A stretch of DNA of 64,000 bases from DATNPX01 sp036702975 (GTDB lineage: Bacteria > Cyanobacteriota > Vampirovibrionia > Obscuribacterales > Obscuribacteraceae): positions 238,469 to 302,468 of the forward strand of contig DATNPX010000020.1 of the NCBI GenBank assembly GCA_036702975.1, written 5' to 3'. The notes under the pieces were generated by a model, which did not search any database, was not told the DNA's origin, and was given only the letters and a program-made list of their open reading frames with translations. Numbering within the stretch: the first letter of the stretch is position 1; each line of letters opens with the position of its first letter. The translations under genes were made by a program, and so were the position numbers. Below are positions 16,707 through 26,010 of the stretch, piece by piece.

Positions 16707-17848
16707 CTAAAGAGCTGACCCACCAATCGCATGCTAACACTGACGCTGTCAGCCATGGCCGTCACAATCATCGTGCTGAAGAAGCAGTCGTATGCCAGGT
16801 GCGTCTGACTGCATACAACAGCGAAGACCTTCATGATTACGAAATCAAGACGACAGAAGATCTGAGCAAAGCGCTTGAAGAACAAATTGGCAAAGTCCTG
16901 TGGTTGAACGTATCCGGACACCCTGATGCGGAATTGGAGAAAGCTATCAACGATGCTTTCAAGATTCATCACTTTGTCCCACTTGAGCAGCTGCGCGTTC
17001 ATCAGCGTTCTAAGTTCGAGCTTTTTGAAGACCAGCTGATGGCCATCGTTTGGTCTGCCAGTGTTAATGGTGGCCTTAAAACTCACCAGTTGGCTATCGT
17101 TGCTGGTGAGAACTTCGTCACCACATTTCAAAATGAGCAGACAGACCTCACTGCTACCGTGCACGAAAAGTTGCAGAAAAGCATCAATAAGATTCGGAAG
17201 AACGGCGCTGACTATCTGATGTATTCTCTCATCAACGACATGGTCGACAGATTTTTCCCCTGCCTAGAACGCTATGGCGAGCGTCTTGAGACAGTCGAGA
17301 ATCAGATTGTCGACAATCCGACGAAACGCTCGATCTCGCAAATACACATGATCAAGCGCGACTTGCTCACTATCCGAAGGCACGTTTGGTCTCTGCGTGA
17401 GATGGTGAACGGAATTTTGCGCGATGCCCCCGATATGTTTGAACGCAGCGCAGCCGTGCACCTGCGTGATACTTACGATCATCTTGTCCAATTGATCGAC
17501 TTTTGCGAAACCTATCGAGAGCTGGCTGCTGATCTGATGGATGTTTATCTCTCTAGTATCAGCAGCAGAATGAATGAAGTGATGAAAGTCCTTACGATTA
17601 TCACTACCATTTTCGTGCCGCCAGGACTTATTGCTGGTATATACGGAATGAATTTTAGAAACATGCCCGAACTGAATTGGCGATATGGATATCCATTCGC
17701 ACTATGTCTTATGCTTGTGCTTGCTTTGACGACACTAGCATTCTTTTGGTGGAAAGGCTGGCTGGGCGAGATGCCCAAGTTTATTCGCGCGTTGCGGAAG
17801 AGATCAATCCACGCCGCGCACAGCGTTACCAACCACGTCCATCACTGA
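16703..17848 (+). CDS. corA: CorA-family magnesium/divalent-cation channel
   Basis: A 381-residue CorA family protein. The large N-terminal cytoplasmic domain (about residues 30-310) has the typical LEQLRVHQRSKFELFEDQLM, and then a long stalk helix (RLETVENQIVDNP, IKRDLLTIRRHVWSLREMV). Two TM helices sit at the C-terminus. TM1 ends with the signature YGMNF, the selectivity loop of CorA pentamers, and TM2 is LCLMLVLALTTLAFFWW. A His-rich tail (HAAHSVTNHVHH) could bind metal. The start is TTG inside the amidase stop (TTGA). Transport of Mg2+ or Co2+ is typical of the family. It converges with pyrG, with 11 bp between stops. Confidence 0.9.
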   Translation: MTKELTHQSHANTDAVSHGRHNHRAEEAVVCQVRLTAYNSEDLHDYEIKTTEDLSKALEEQIGKVLWLNVSGHPDAELEKAINDAFKIHHFVPLEQLRVHQRSKFELFEDQLMAIVWSASVNGGLKTHQLAIVAGENFVTTFQNEQTDLTATVHEKLQKSINKIRKNGADYLMYSLINDMVDRFFPCLERYGERLETVENQIVDNPTKRSISQIHMIKRDLLTIRRHVWSLREMVNGILRDAPDMFERSAAVHLRDTYDHLVQLIDFCETYRELAADLMDVYLSSISSRMNEVMKVLTIITTIFVPPGLIAGIYGMNFRNMPELNWRYGYPFALCLMLVLALTTLAFFWWKGWLGEMPKFIRALRKRSIHAAHSVTNHVHH

Positions 17849-17859
17849 ATTTTTGCTCT

Positions 17860-19563
17860 TCAGTTTTTGCTGGCTTTTGCCATATTCGGGTGCGAGACTG
17901 CAGCTGAAGCGTTTTCTAAATTGTCCAGTGTCTTGGCGGCAGCTGACTTTTCCAAACGACGAGCGCGCTCATGAACGCCGGCGTCGACGAGTCCAACGAA
18001 TAGAGGATGCGGATTGTCGGGGCGCGACTTCAGCTCAGGATGGAACTGCGAAGCAAGGAAGAATGGATGATCCGGTAGCTCGATCATTTCGACAAGCTTG
18101 CTGTCTGGCGAGACCCCACAGAAGACCATGCCTGACTTTGCCAGCTTCTCTCTCAATTCGTTGCTTACTTCGTATCTATGCCTATGTCTTTCCCAAATTA
18201 CGTCTGCGGCATAGACTTGTGCTGCCTTTGATCCCGCCTTCAAGTTGCAAGGGTAGCGCCCTAACCGCATCGTGCCGCCTTTGAGGGTCACGTTGTGTTG
18301 GTCTGGCATAAGATCTATCACCGGATATGGTGTCTTCGCATCGAACTCAGTTGAATGAGCTTTGTCCATTTTGGCCACATTGCGCGCGAAATCGATCACC
18401 GCTATCTGCATACCAAGGCACAATCCAAGGTATGGAATCTTGTGCGTTCTGGCATATGCGCTTGCTTGAATCTTGCCTTCGATACCTCGGTCGCCAAAAC
18501 CACCGGGAACAATGATGGCATCGACTTCGTTTAAATACTGTTCGGCGCCGTTCTTTTCTATATCTTCCGATAACACCCATTTGATGTTGACGTTGGCACT
18601 TAATTTTGCCGCTGCATGCTTGAGCGATTCGACGACCGATATGTATGCATCCGATAGCATCACATATTTGCCGACGATGGCAACGGTCAGTTCCTTTGTC
18701 GGATTCTTTGTGCGCTCGATCATTTCCTTCCAGGCTGTGAGGTCTGGGGGATTGTTCTCCATGTGCAACCGCTCGAGCACTCTGGCAGCCAGTCCATCTT
18801 GTTCGAGGAAGATCGGCACTTCATATAGATACTGCACATCACGGCACTGAATTACAGCGTCAATATCGACGTCTGTGAAAAGTGATAGCTTTTCTCTGAT
18901 AGACGAACTCAATTGACGTTCTGTTCGGCAGACCAGAATATCTGGCTGGATACCGCGGCTTCTCAGTGTGTCGACACTATGCTGAGTCGGTTTTGTCTTC
19001 AGTTCGTTAGTCGTTCGTAAGTTGGGGATCATAGTGACATGGATGTAGCAACAGTTGTCGCGTCCCACATCCTTTCTCATTTGGCGGATTGCTTCGAGGA
19101 AGATCAAGCTTTCGATGTCGCCGACTGTGCCGCCGACTTCGACAATGACCACCTCGGCTTGGGAGTGCTGAGCTCCCTTTCTGAGAAAATTCTTGATTTC
19201 GTTAGTGACATGGGGAATCATCTGAACTGTTCCGCCCAGATAATCGCCTTTGCGTTCTTTCTCCAAAACACTCTTATAGATCCAACCTGCAGTCACATTG
19301 TTCATGCGGCTCAGGTCGACGTTGATGAAACGCTCATAATGTCCGAGGTCTAGGTCCGTTTCAGCCCCGTCTTCAGTGACGAACACTTCCCCATGCTGGT
19401 AGGGGCTCATGGTACCTGGATCTACATTTAGATATGGATCGAGTTTGACGATAGTCGTCGAAATGCTGCGCGCTCTCAATAGCCTGCCTAATGAGGCTGC
19501 AATAATGCCTTTCCCCAATGACGAGACAACTCCACCAGTAACAAAGACATACCTGGTGTTCAT
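17860..19563 (-). CDS. pyrG: CTP synthase
   Basis: Full-length, 567 residues. The N-terminal amidoligase domain begins YVFVTGGVVSSLGKGI with the P-loop and carries VDPGTMSPYQHGEVFV. The C-terminal class I glutamine amidotransferase domain carries the nucleophile elbow GLCLGMQ and the catalytic FHPE near the end (ASQFHPELKSRP). The enzyme converts UTP to CTP with glutamine as nitrogen donor, in the cytoplasm. A strong SD AGGAGG precedes the ATG. There is a non-conserved tail of about 30 residues after the GATase domain. gatC lies 235 bp upstream on the same strand. Confidence 0.97.
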   Translation of the reverse strand: MNTRYVFVTGGVVSSLGKGIIAASLGRLLRARSISTTIVKLDPYLNVDPGTMSPYQHGEVFVTEDGAETDLDLGHYERFINVDLSRMNNVTAGWIYKSVLEKERKGDYLGGTVQMIPHVTNEIKNFLRKGAQHSQAEVVIVEVGGTVGDIESLIFLEAIRQMRKDVGRDNCCYIHVTMIPNLRTTNELKTKPTQHSVDTLRSRGIQPDILVCRTERQLSSSIREKLSLFTDVDIDAVIQCRDVQYLYEVPIFLEQDGLAARVLERLHMENNPPDLTAWKEMIERTKNPTKELTVAIVGKYVMLSDAYISVVESLKHAAAKLSANVNIKWVLSEDIEKNGAEQYLNEVDAIIVPGGFGDRGIEGKIQASAYARTHKIPYLGLCLGMQIAVIDFARNVAKMDKAHSTEFDAKTPYPVIDLMPDQHNVTLKGGTMRLGRYPCNLKAGSKAAQVYAADVIWERHRHRYEVSNELREKLAKSGMVFCGVSPDSKLVEMIELPDHPFFLASQFHPELKSRPDNPHPLFVGLVDAGVHERARRLEKSAAAKTLDNLENASAAVSHPNMAKASKN

Positions 19564-19798
19564 ATCGCCTCCTGTTTTTTTGTTGCCTTGCGATAAAGAT
19601 AACTATAAGCGATCTCCAAACTGATCGAAAGCCCGAATCTCAGAGCTTTTGATAAACCTCTGATCGGAATTTTCTCTATTGAATCGCTATTTCTTGATTA
19701 GCGTTTGTATATTTGAGCTCAAAAAGCGGTACCCCGTGCTTGTTTTGGGGATCGCCAAACGAGGCAATTCCTGAATGCTCACGAAAATTTGAGTGCTC

Positions 19799-20077
19799 TT
19801 AGATTTTGGGCACGCGGAAAAATTCGCCTTCTACATCTGGCGCATTTCTTAATAGCTGCTCGTGTGAGAAGTCTCTCTCCACGACATCTTCGCGCATAAC
19901 GTTAGATACCGGCAGGGCATGTGACATTGGCTCAACGCCAGCTGTGTCGATTGCAGCCAGTTCGTCGAAGTATTCAATAATTTTGCCTAATTGTTCTGCG
20001 TACAGCCGTTCTTCTTCTTCAGAAAGCTGTAGCCGGGCTAATTTTGCCACGTGTCTGACGGTTTCAAGGGAGATCAT
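19799..20077 (-). CDS. gatC: Asp/Glu-tRNA amidotransferase subunit C
   Basis: A 92-residue protein of the usual GatC length. It has ISLETVRHVAKLARLQLSEE at the N-terminus, LGKIIEYFDELAAIDTAGVE in the middle, PMSHA, and a C-terminal EGEFFRVPKI, which wraps between GatA and GatB in known complexes. It is a structural subunit of the enzyme that transamidates Glu-tRNA(Gln) or Asp-tRNA(Asn). gatA and gatB are not in this window; the amidase at 15450 is not a GatA. It lies 92 bp after the AI-2E transporter gene, possibly in the same transcript. Confidence 0.95.
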   Translation of the reverse strand: MISLETVRHVAKLARLQLSEEEERLYAEQLGKIIEYFDELAAIDTAGVEPMSHALPVSNVMREDVVERDFSHEQLLRNAPDVEGEFFRVPKI

Positions 20078-20169
20078 GCCTGAAATTCCTGCTGTGAGCC
20101 AGTTAAGGTCAGTATTATAACCTGAGCCGAAGTGCGCTCATTTACACGAGGTTGCTGGACGAGCTTGTG

Positions 20170-21477
20170 CTAGCTGGCCTGAGAAGGCTTCGCTGCGTCT
20201 TGCGTAGCATCGCTTTTTTGAACGGCAACTTTACTGTCTTCTTTCCCTGCGTTATCCAATCGAGCGCTTTCATCATCTTTAGATGCCTCGATTTGTGCAT
20301 GCTTTTCGTCGCCATTCTTGGGTGCGCCATCGCCATTTGTCCCAGAATTGCTGGCGGTAGCTGCCTTTGTTCTTTCCGATTCTCGTTGTGATGTGTGATC
20401 TGAGTGCTTCTTGTCGCCCGCTATAGCATTCCAGAGCAAGGCCAGGACATTCGGCTTATGGTCAATATGTATCTCGTGAACCTCGGGTGGGTAGAAGGTG
20501 TCGATTATCACCTTCACTGATGCAGCTACCGGTATGGCGATTAACATACCGAGGGCACCAGCCATGGTTTCGCCTACCAATACTGCAAAGATCACTGCCA
20601 ACGCGTGAAGTTCCACCGCATGCCCGATGATGGCTGGTACTACTAAATAGTCTTCCAACCAACGAGCGATCATGTAGCAAGCGATAATTCCTAGGGCACA
20701 ACTCATGCCGTGTTGAGAGACACCAACAACAACCGCGATGCTTATTGCAATAAACGGACCTAGAACTGGGATGATCTCAAAAAAGCCGCTCAAGATTGCC
20801 ACCAAGAGTGCATATTTGAGATGGAAAATTCCAGTCAGGAAACTCCAGGCAACCGCCGACATGAGTGCAATCAGGATCAATTGACCGATTACATACTTGC
20901 TCAACATCAGGTTCATTTGACCGATCATGTTGACCATAGTCACTTTATTGTGGTCAGGGACAAAACGTAGAAAGAATCGTCCGACTTTTTGACTGTCACT
21001 GATGAAGTAAATCGACGATACGATGCACACAAGCAATGAGAGCAGTCCGTGTGAGAGCATGCCGCCAACGTGCAATATCTCCTCAGGCTTGCCTACACCG
21101 CTTTCCATCGCAGCGAGAACTTGATCTGATGTTTGGTTTACGTCGAGTCCTAGTCCAAAGCTATCGGACAATTGTTGAATGAAGTTGTTCGCTAGTTCGT
21201 GCCTGTGCTCGATTACGCTGCTTATTTGCTCACCGAGCAGCGGTCCGAATTTATAGATCACAACACCGAGTACCGATGCTGTGAGCAAGTAGATTAATGC
21301 AATCGTGCATCCGGGGTTCCACCAGCCAAAACCAGGAACGCGCTTTAGCCTGTTTACGTAGGTGACGAGTGGAAACAACAGATAGGCGATAATCCCACCA
21401 ACCACAAAGGGCGGAAAGACCTCCCTGACGTGATAAACGAATAGGAGGATGAGGATTAATACGACCCATCTGAACAT
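20170..21477 (-). CDS. AI-2E family transporter / PerM-like permease
   Basis: A 435-residue multi-spanning membrane protein of the AI-2E_transport family. It starts MFRWVVLILILLFVYHVREV, followed by PPFVVGGIIAYLLFPLV. Typical motifs are GILHLKYAL-type pore segments (here GIFHLKYALLVAILSGFFEI), IPVLGPFIAI, and HALAVIFAVLVGETMAGALGM near the end. Members export or conduct small solutes (autoinducer, Na+/H+); the substrate is not predictable. The last 75 residues are a hydrophilic, low-complexity tail rich in Asp, Lys and Ser, absent from typical members. It starts 9 bp after the dehydrogenase stop, so it is in an operon with it. Confidence 0.87.
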   Translation of the reverse strand: MFRWVVLILILLFVYHVREVFPPFVVGGIIAYLLFPLVTYVNRLKRVPGFGWWNPGCTIALIYLLTASVLGVVIYKFGPLLGEQISSVIEHRHELANNFIQQLSDSFGLGLDVNQTSDQVLAAMESGVGKPEEILHVGGMLSHGLLSLLVCIVSSIYFISDSQKVGRFFLRFVPDHNKVTMVNMIGQMNLMLSKYVIGQLILIALMSAVAWSFLTGIFHLKYALLVAILSGFFEIIPVLGPFIAISIAVVVGVSQHGMSCALGIIACYMIARWLEDYLVVPAIIGHAVELHALAVIFAVLVGETMAGALGMLIAIPVAASVKVIIDTFYPPEVHEIHIDHKPNVLALLWNAIAGDKKHSDHTSQRESERTKAATASNSGTNGDGAPKNGDEKHAQIEASKDDESARLDNAGKEDSKVAVQKSDATQDAAKPSQAS

Positions 21478-21486
21478 TTGCTGCTC

Positions 21487-22716
21487 CTAGCGCACCGCTG
21501 CTGGTGCTACATCCAAATTGGAAAAATCATGCAACTTCGCGCGAACCAGTTTTCGCAACAACCAGGCTGAACGGAATCTTTCCCCATGCTTTCTGCAATT
21601 TTCGTCGAGTTGACCGAGGCACCAGGCGAATCCTTTGTCGTTTGCCAGAGTTAACAGCCCCCGTTTCAGTCCTGTTCCGGCTGCCATCGCCAGGTCTACA
21701 TCGGCGTGGGTTACCACCTTCTCCTGAATAGCATATATTCCCTCATTGAACATGGGCAATAACAGGCGGTAAGCATCCGCCTCGCCTTTGCCCTGGCTGC
21801 TCTTGGTGTCTCCTAGCAACTCTTGTAGGGCGGGATTAATCTTTTTTGGCTCGTCTTTCTTAGGCACTTCGCCTTTGGGATGCAGATAAATTCCGCTACC
21901 GCTCTTTTGCCCCAGGTGTCCTGCTTTCATCAGCTTCGAGAGGATTTCGGCAGGCTTGAAGCGCGGTCCGTATTCTCTGAAGAGGAAGTCGTTTACGTGC
22001 GAGCAGACATCAATTCCAGTCATGTCAAGCAACGTGAAGGGTCCCATCGGCAGTCCATACTCAACAATGACTTTATCTACCGCGGCTGGATCACAGCCTT
22101 CTTCGAGAGCATAAAGTGCTTCGTTCAGGTAAGGGAAGAGCAATCTGTTGACGAGGAACCCTGGGCATTCTTCTACACGGACGGGTGTCTTGCCCCATTC
22201 TTTGCACAAGGCGATGGCTGTCTGTATTGTCTCTTGAGAGGTTCTCACTCCTGGAATAACCTCGACCAGTTTCATGGTCTGAGCCGGATTAAAGAAGTGC
22301 ATGCCAAGAACTTTTTCGGGTCTCTTGGTGGCTGCAGCGATTTCAGAGATTGAAAGTGCCGAGGTGTTTGAGGCGAGGATGGCTCGCGAAGGACAGCGGT
22401 TGTCCAGTTCCTTGAAAATTTCCGTCTTCACGTCTATCAGTTCAAGAGCAGCTTCAATCACCAGATCGACGTCAGAAAACTCGTCATAGCTCGTCGTTCC
22501 TTTTACATTGGCGAGCAACTTGTCCGCCTCTACCTGACTCATGACTTCCTTCTTCACCCTGGAGTCATACATGCGTTTGATATTGGCAAGCCCTCGCTCT
22601 ACGAAAGCTTGGTCGACGTCTTTCAAAAGAACCTGGATGCCGGCCTGGCTCAAAACCTGCGCAATCCCGCTTCCCATCGCGCCCGCACCAATAACTGCAG
22701 CTTTCTGAACTTGCAT
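21487..22716 (-). CDS. 3-hydroxyacyl-CoA dehydrogenase
   Basis: A 409-residue NAD-dependent dehydrogenase. The Rossmann domain starts VIGAGAMGSGIAQVLSQAG. The catalytic segment is MHFFNPAQTMKLVEVI, with the active-site His in HFFNP and ELID-type contacts upstream. The first C-terminal dimerisation domain ends near GQKSGSGIY. A second 3HCDH C-terminal module (about residues 310-400, LLLPMFNEGIYAIQEKVV) makes it longer than the 285-residue HbdA type, like the dehydrogenase half of FadB. It oxidises L-3-hydroxyacyl-CoA in fatty-acid oxidation, or works in reverse in butyrate or PHA metabolism. The ATG at 22716 with GAGAGG is preferred over an upstream start. Confidence 0.92.
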   Translation of the reverse strand: MQVQKAAVIGAGAMGSGIAQVLSQAGIQVLLKDVDQAFVERGLANIKRMYDSRVKKEVMSQVEADKLLANVKGTTSYDEFSDVDLVIEAALELIDVKTEIFKELDNRCPSRAILASNTSALSISEIAAATKRPEKVLGMHFFNPAQTMKLVEVIPGVRTSQETIQTAIALCKEWGKTPVRVEECPGFLVNRLLFPYLNEALYALEEGCDPAAVDKVIVEYGLPMGPFTLLDMTGIDVCSHVNDFLFREYGPRFKPAEILSKLMKAGHLGQKSGSGIYLHPKGEVPKKDEPKKINPALQELLGDTKSSQGKGEADAYRLLLPMFNEGIYAIQEKVVTHADVDLAMAAGTGLKRGLLTLANDKGFAWCLGQLDENCRKHGERFRSAWLLRKLVRAKLHDFSNLDVAPAAVR

Positions 22717-22866
22717 TTGAAAACCTCTCACCAGATAAACTTCTTGGCTGGCTATGCTAGCATTTCCAAGGTTTCTCTATCGTTCGCTCGATACGGTTAA
22801 AACCGTAGAAACGGCTGACTCGTATCTGGGCTTTGTGTCCTCTTGCGTTTGTTCTGGGGTGACAGC

Positions 22867-24294
22867 ATGTCTTTAGTTACATCGTTGATGAGGCGAACCG
22901 AAGCGGTCGAGGCGGCTGCAACTGACACACCCAAGCATCTCGGCTGGATAATGCTGACGGCGCTTGGTATTGGTGCCACCATCGGAGCCGGTATTTTTGC
23001 CATGCCTGGCATGATCGCAAGAAAGGCAGGACCCGCAGGCATTCTCTCTTTCCTAATCACTGGCCTCGTTATCGTTGCAGTTTCCGTCTGCTACGAGAAG
23101 TTCTCTCAGCGTGTGAAGAACGGGGTCTCAGCCTACAGCTACGTCTATCACTCGCTCGGTGAGATCTTCGCCTGGATTGTGGCTTTCGGCTTGTTCCTTG
23201 AATATAGTTTTGGCTCCTCTGCCGTTTCTATCGCTTGGGGCGAATATTTGAAAAACGCTACTGGCCTCACTTTACCGGCGTTCTGGTCGGGACCGAGCAC
23301 CGTCAATGGTGAGTTTCATTTTGGTATCAATATCGTCGCTGTATCAGTGATTACTGTTGTGACGCTGATCTTGATTTTTGGCGGTGTCTCTAAATCGGCC
23401 AAGTTGAATTTCTTTCTCGTTTGCCTGAAGCTCACACTCCTCGTCACGTTTCTGGCAGCCGGCATGCGGCATGTGAACCCAGCCAACTGGGCTCCGTTCA
23501 TGCCTATGGGTTGGGACGGCGTTTTGCGTGGCGCCGCACTAGCTGTATTCCCCTACGTCGGTTTTGACGCTCTCTTCACGTTTGCGCGCGAGTCGAAGAG
23601 TTTGGCTGATACTCGCAAAGCCACATATTACTGTGTTGCTATTGTTGCCATTCTCTATGTTACTGTCATGGCTGTAGCAACTGGTCTTGCACCCTGCTTC
23701 TTGCCCGGTCCAAACGGTACGCTTATCGAAAACCAATTGTTTGTTGGAAGCGAGGCTGCCGCTCCTCTTGCGAAATTGCTGTCGAATGCTGGTGAGACTT
23801 GGTGCGCCAAGTTCATCTCTTTCGGAGCCGTTCTCGGCATCTTCAATGTATTGCTCGTCTTGTGCATGGGCGGTCCGAGAATCTTCCGCAATATGGCCGA
23901 AGATGGCTTGCTGCCGCCAGCTTTTGCTAAGGTGAACAAGGGCAATCCTACCGTCGGTATCGCGCTGAATGGCGTTATCGTTGCACTGATTGCTGGTCTT
24001 GTGCCATTTGGGGAGATCGCCGACATGATGGTTCTCGGTACGCTGGTTGCGTTTATCTTCGTCGGCATAGGAGCTTTGCGATTAAAGCTGGTCAACCCTG
24101 TCGTGGCAGTAATAGCCGCTATCGGTTGTCTGATTCTCGCGACCCACCTTGGCGAGATGGTATTAAAGGTTTATTGTGTAAGTCTGCCCGTCGGATTGAT
24201 TATCTACTTCACCTACGGGTTTAAACACAGCAAGCTAAATCAGCAAATGAGCACGGAAGCCTCGGTTAGCCAACTTTCTTCGGCGAGAGAGTAA
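22867..24294 (+). CDS. APC-superfamily amino acid permease
   Basis: A 475-residue transporter with about twelve TM helices. The first helix contains GIGATIGAGIFAMPGMIA, the unwound substrate-binding GSGIF-like motif of APC transporters. Other signatures are the AGPAGILSFLITGL helix 2, FPYVGFDALFTFARESK in helix 6, and GGPRIFRNMAEDGLLPPAFA after helix 8. It imports or exchanges an amino acid (the cationic amino acid transporter/YfnA branch seems closest). The ATG at 22867 has GGGGTGA four bases upstream. The TPR gene begins with GTG at the base after its TAA, so translation is coupled. Confidence 0.9.
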   Translation: MSLVTSLMRRTEAVEAAATDTPKHLGWIMLTALGIGATIGAGIFAMPGMIARKAGPAGILSFLITGLVIVAVSVCYEKFSQRVKNGVSAYSYVYHSLGEIFAWIVAFGLFLEYSFGSSAVSIAWGEYLKNATGLTLPAFWSGPSTVNGEFHFGINIVAVSVITVVTLILIFGGVSKSAKLNFFLVCLKLTLLVTFLAAGMRHVNPANWAPFMPMGWDGVLRGAALAVFPYVGFDALFTFARESKSLADTRKATYYCVAIVAILYVTVMAVATGLAPCFLPGPNGTLIENQLFVGSEAAAPLAKLLSNAGETWCAKFISFGAVLGIFNVLLVLCMGGPRIFRNMAEDGLLPPAFAKVNKGNPTVGIALNGVIVALIAGLVPFGEIADMMVLGTLVAFIFVGIGALRLKLVNPVVAVIAAIGCLILATHLGEMVLKVYCVSLPVGLIIYFTYGFKHSKLNQQMSTEASVSQLSSARE

Positions 24295-24888
24295 GTGCAT
24301 TTAAAAATCGGAATCGGACTGTCGAGCGCATTTGCGTCCGTTGTCTTGTACGCGGTTTGCGGATCTTTGGCGTTTGCCGCCGGTCCACCAGATGCCGAAG
24401 ATGGTGTATTGAACAAAGACATAGTAAAGGATATTGCCGGTGCCATGGCTAAGAAGTCGTCGCCGCTTAGCCGAGCCGATACGCTTGCTGGGCAGGGAAG
24501 GTGGGCTGATGCCTATGATGCCTACACGACTGAGATAAGTCGCGATAAAGATAATTCAGTGTCGTCACGTGTGAAACGAATGGTTTGTGCCGCTAGATTG
24601 AAGCGCTGGAACGAGGTGATTGCCGATGGCAACGAGATTCTCAAAGCGAAGAGTCCAGGTACTCAAAAGAGGGCCAAAGTTTTGCAACGACGTGCGGAAG
24701 CATATGCTGCGCTGAAGAAATACGATCTGGCACGCGTCGATCTACTGGAGGAGATTAAGCTCTGGCCTGATTCTAGACCGGCTTATGTGGAATTAATCAA
24801 CGTGTATCAGGCTGCCGGCGACTGGCAAGGAGCCGCTGAGACTCAAAAGAAGTTAGATGCACTCGACAGCGAAATCAAGCCTTTCTGA
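24295..24888 (+). CDS. Secreted small TPR protein
   Basis: A 197-residue protein starting with GTG directly after the permease stop (TAAGTG). The signal peptide is about 28 residues (IGLSSAFASVVLYAVCGSLA, then FAAG). The rest contains four or five TPR-like helical repeats: GQGRWADAYDAYTTEI, LKRWNEVIADGNEIL, LQRRAEAYAALKKYDLARVD, and YQAAGDWQGAAETQK. It is probably an exported protein-binding scaffold. Coupling to the permease suggests co-expression, though no functional link to amino acid transport is known. The C-terminus follows the last repeat directly. Confidence 0.78.
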   Translation: MHLKIGIGLSSAFASVVLYAVCGSLAFAAGPPDAEDGVLNKDIVKDIAGAMAKKSSPLSRADTLAGQGRWADAYDAYTTEISRDKDNSVSSRVKRMVCAARLKRWNEVIADGNEILKAKSPGTQKRAKVLQRRAEAYAALKKYDLARVDLLEEIKLWPDSRPAYVELINVYQAAGDWQGAAETQKKLDALDSEIKPF

Positions 24889-24941
24889 ATTTGCCCTAGC
24901 CCGCGACGTTGGAAAGAAAGTTGTCGGACTCGGCGCCTATG

Positions 24942-25808
24942 CTATTCCGCAGCCGCCAGTTCTAATATGATGCCACCATCTATAAGACCATAGTTCGCGA
25001 GCGCTCTCTCCTTTTGACCGTTCGTATAGCTCTGGTACCAGTAAAAGCCGTTAGCATCGCGGGGGAGCCCTTTGTACTCTCCGGTCAATTGCCCGGAAGT
25101 TACTCTTTGCAGGTTTATGTAGATATTGGTTTTGTCTGTTCCGAATCTTGGCAATGGATCGTGCACGATTATTGTGTCAGGACTTGGCTTGCCAGCCGCG
25201 TCGACGCCATAGCCGACTAGCGCTACCCAATGCCCGCCGGTGCGTGTGTAAGTGTCGGTGGCTTCGTCCCATTTGTACCAGCCGATATTGAGCAAGCAAG
25301 CTTTAGGTGCCAGAGAACCAGACTTTAACCAGCTCAGGTCAGGAGTCAAAACACCGGTTTCGAACGGTTTCGCGCTCGGTCTGAATCCCTCATAACTGAG
25401 GCTCTTCACCTGATAGCCGCAGCTTTCGACGTATTTTTTCAGTCCTCGCATGATCTGAAGTGGGGATGTGCCGGTAGCTGGATCGGTGCCCATAAAATCT
25501 TCACTGGCGAGCGTCTTAATTAAAGAGATCTGCGTTGCTTCATCATCATCTGCTGCTGGCACTAGCTTTGGATAGCCATGGTTACCTAGCCAAAGCAGGT
25601 GGTCAGACAAAGACGTAGGTGCGCAAAAGTCACTTCCGTCGCCTGGAAAATTTGCTTTGGGATTTGTTTGTTTGAAATCGACTATTTCATCTATGCGCAT
25701 GGTGTTAGTGGCTGGAATCTCGCCCGCCTGCGCACTGAACGAAGGCAGCCCGATGGCCAAGAGCGAGAACGAAAGCGCGGACAATAAAACGATTCGTCTT
25801 TTACGCAT
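24942..25808 (-). CDS. Secreted C39-like cysteine peptidase
   Basis: A 288-residue exported protein. The signal peptide runs to SFSAQAGE (MRKRRIVLLSALSFSLLAIG at the N-terminus). A papain-like/C39 arrangement follows. The probable nucleophile is Cys in GSDFCAPTSLSDHLLWLG, the His is in GGHWVALVGYG, and the Asp is in IIVHDPLPR. This Cys...GHWV...HDP order is that of C39-type and bacterial papain-like hydrolases. The substrate is unknown; no ABC transporter domain is attached. ATG 25808 is preferred because AGGA lies seven bases upstream; a TTG two codons earlier is possible. It converges with the TPR gene. Confidence 0.78.
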   Translation of the reverse strand: MRKRRIVLLSALSFSLLAIGLPSFSAQAGEIPATNTMRIDEIVDFKQTNPKANFPGDGSDFCAPTSLSDHLLWLGNHGYPKLVPAADDDEATQISLIKTLASEDFMGTDPATGTSPLQIMRGLKKYVESCGYQVKSLSYEGFRPSAKPFETGVLTPDLSWLKSGSLAPKACLLNIGWYKWDEATDTYTRTGGHWVALVGYGVDAAGKPSPDTIIVHDPLPRFGTDKTNIYINLQRVTSGQLTGEYKGLPRDANGFYWYQSYTNGQKERALANYGLIDGGIILELAAAE

Positions 25809-25966
25809 GTACAATTCCTGGTGGTGCAGTCTCAGATTATACTCTCTAACTCAGCAGATGATGGCAAGGCGCACAGAGAGCTTGCCATGCAGCCAGGGGC
25901 TATCAGACAAGCTCTTGTGTGGTTCGATTGCGTGGGGAAAAACTTTTTGAGCAGGACCGGGTATAG

Positions 25967-26010
25967 CTAGCTAGAATCATTAGTCTAGAGTCTAGTTGCT
26001 AGCAAACTAG
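25967..26010. repeat. CTAG-rich 3' region (six CTAG in 44 bp)
   Basis: CTAG occurs at 25967, 25971, 25985, 25992, 25999 and 26007, directly after the stop of the unknown gene at 26011-26853 (minus). The minus strand can fold CTAGTT-TGCTAGC-AACTAG right at the stop. CTAG is generally rare in bacterial genomes, so the cluster is notable. A similar cluster is at 38096-38184. Confidence 0.6.
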
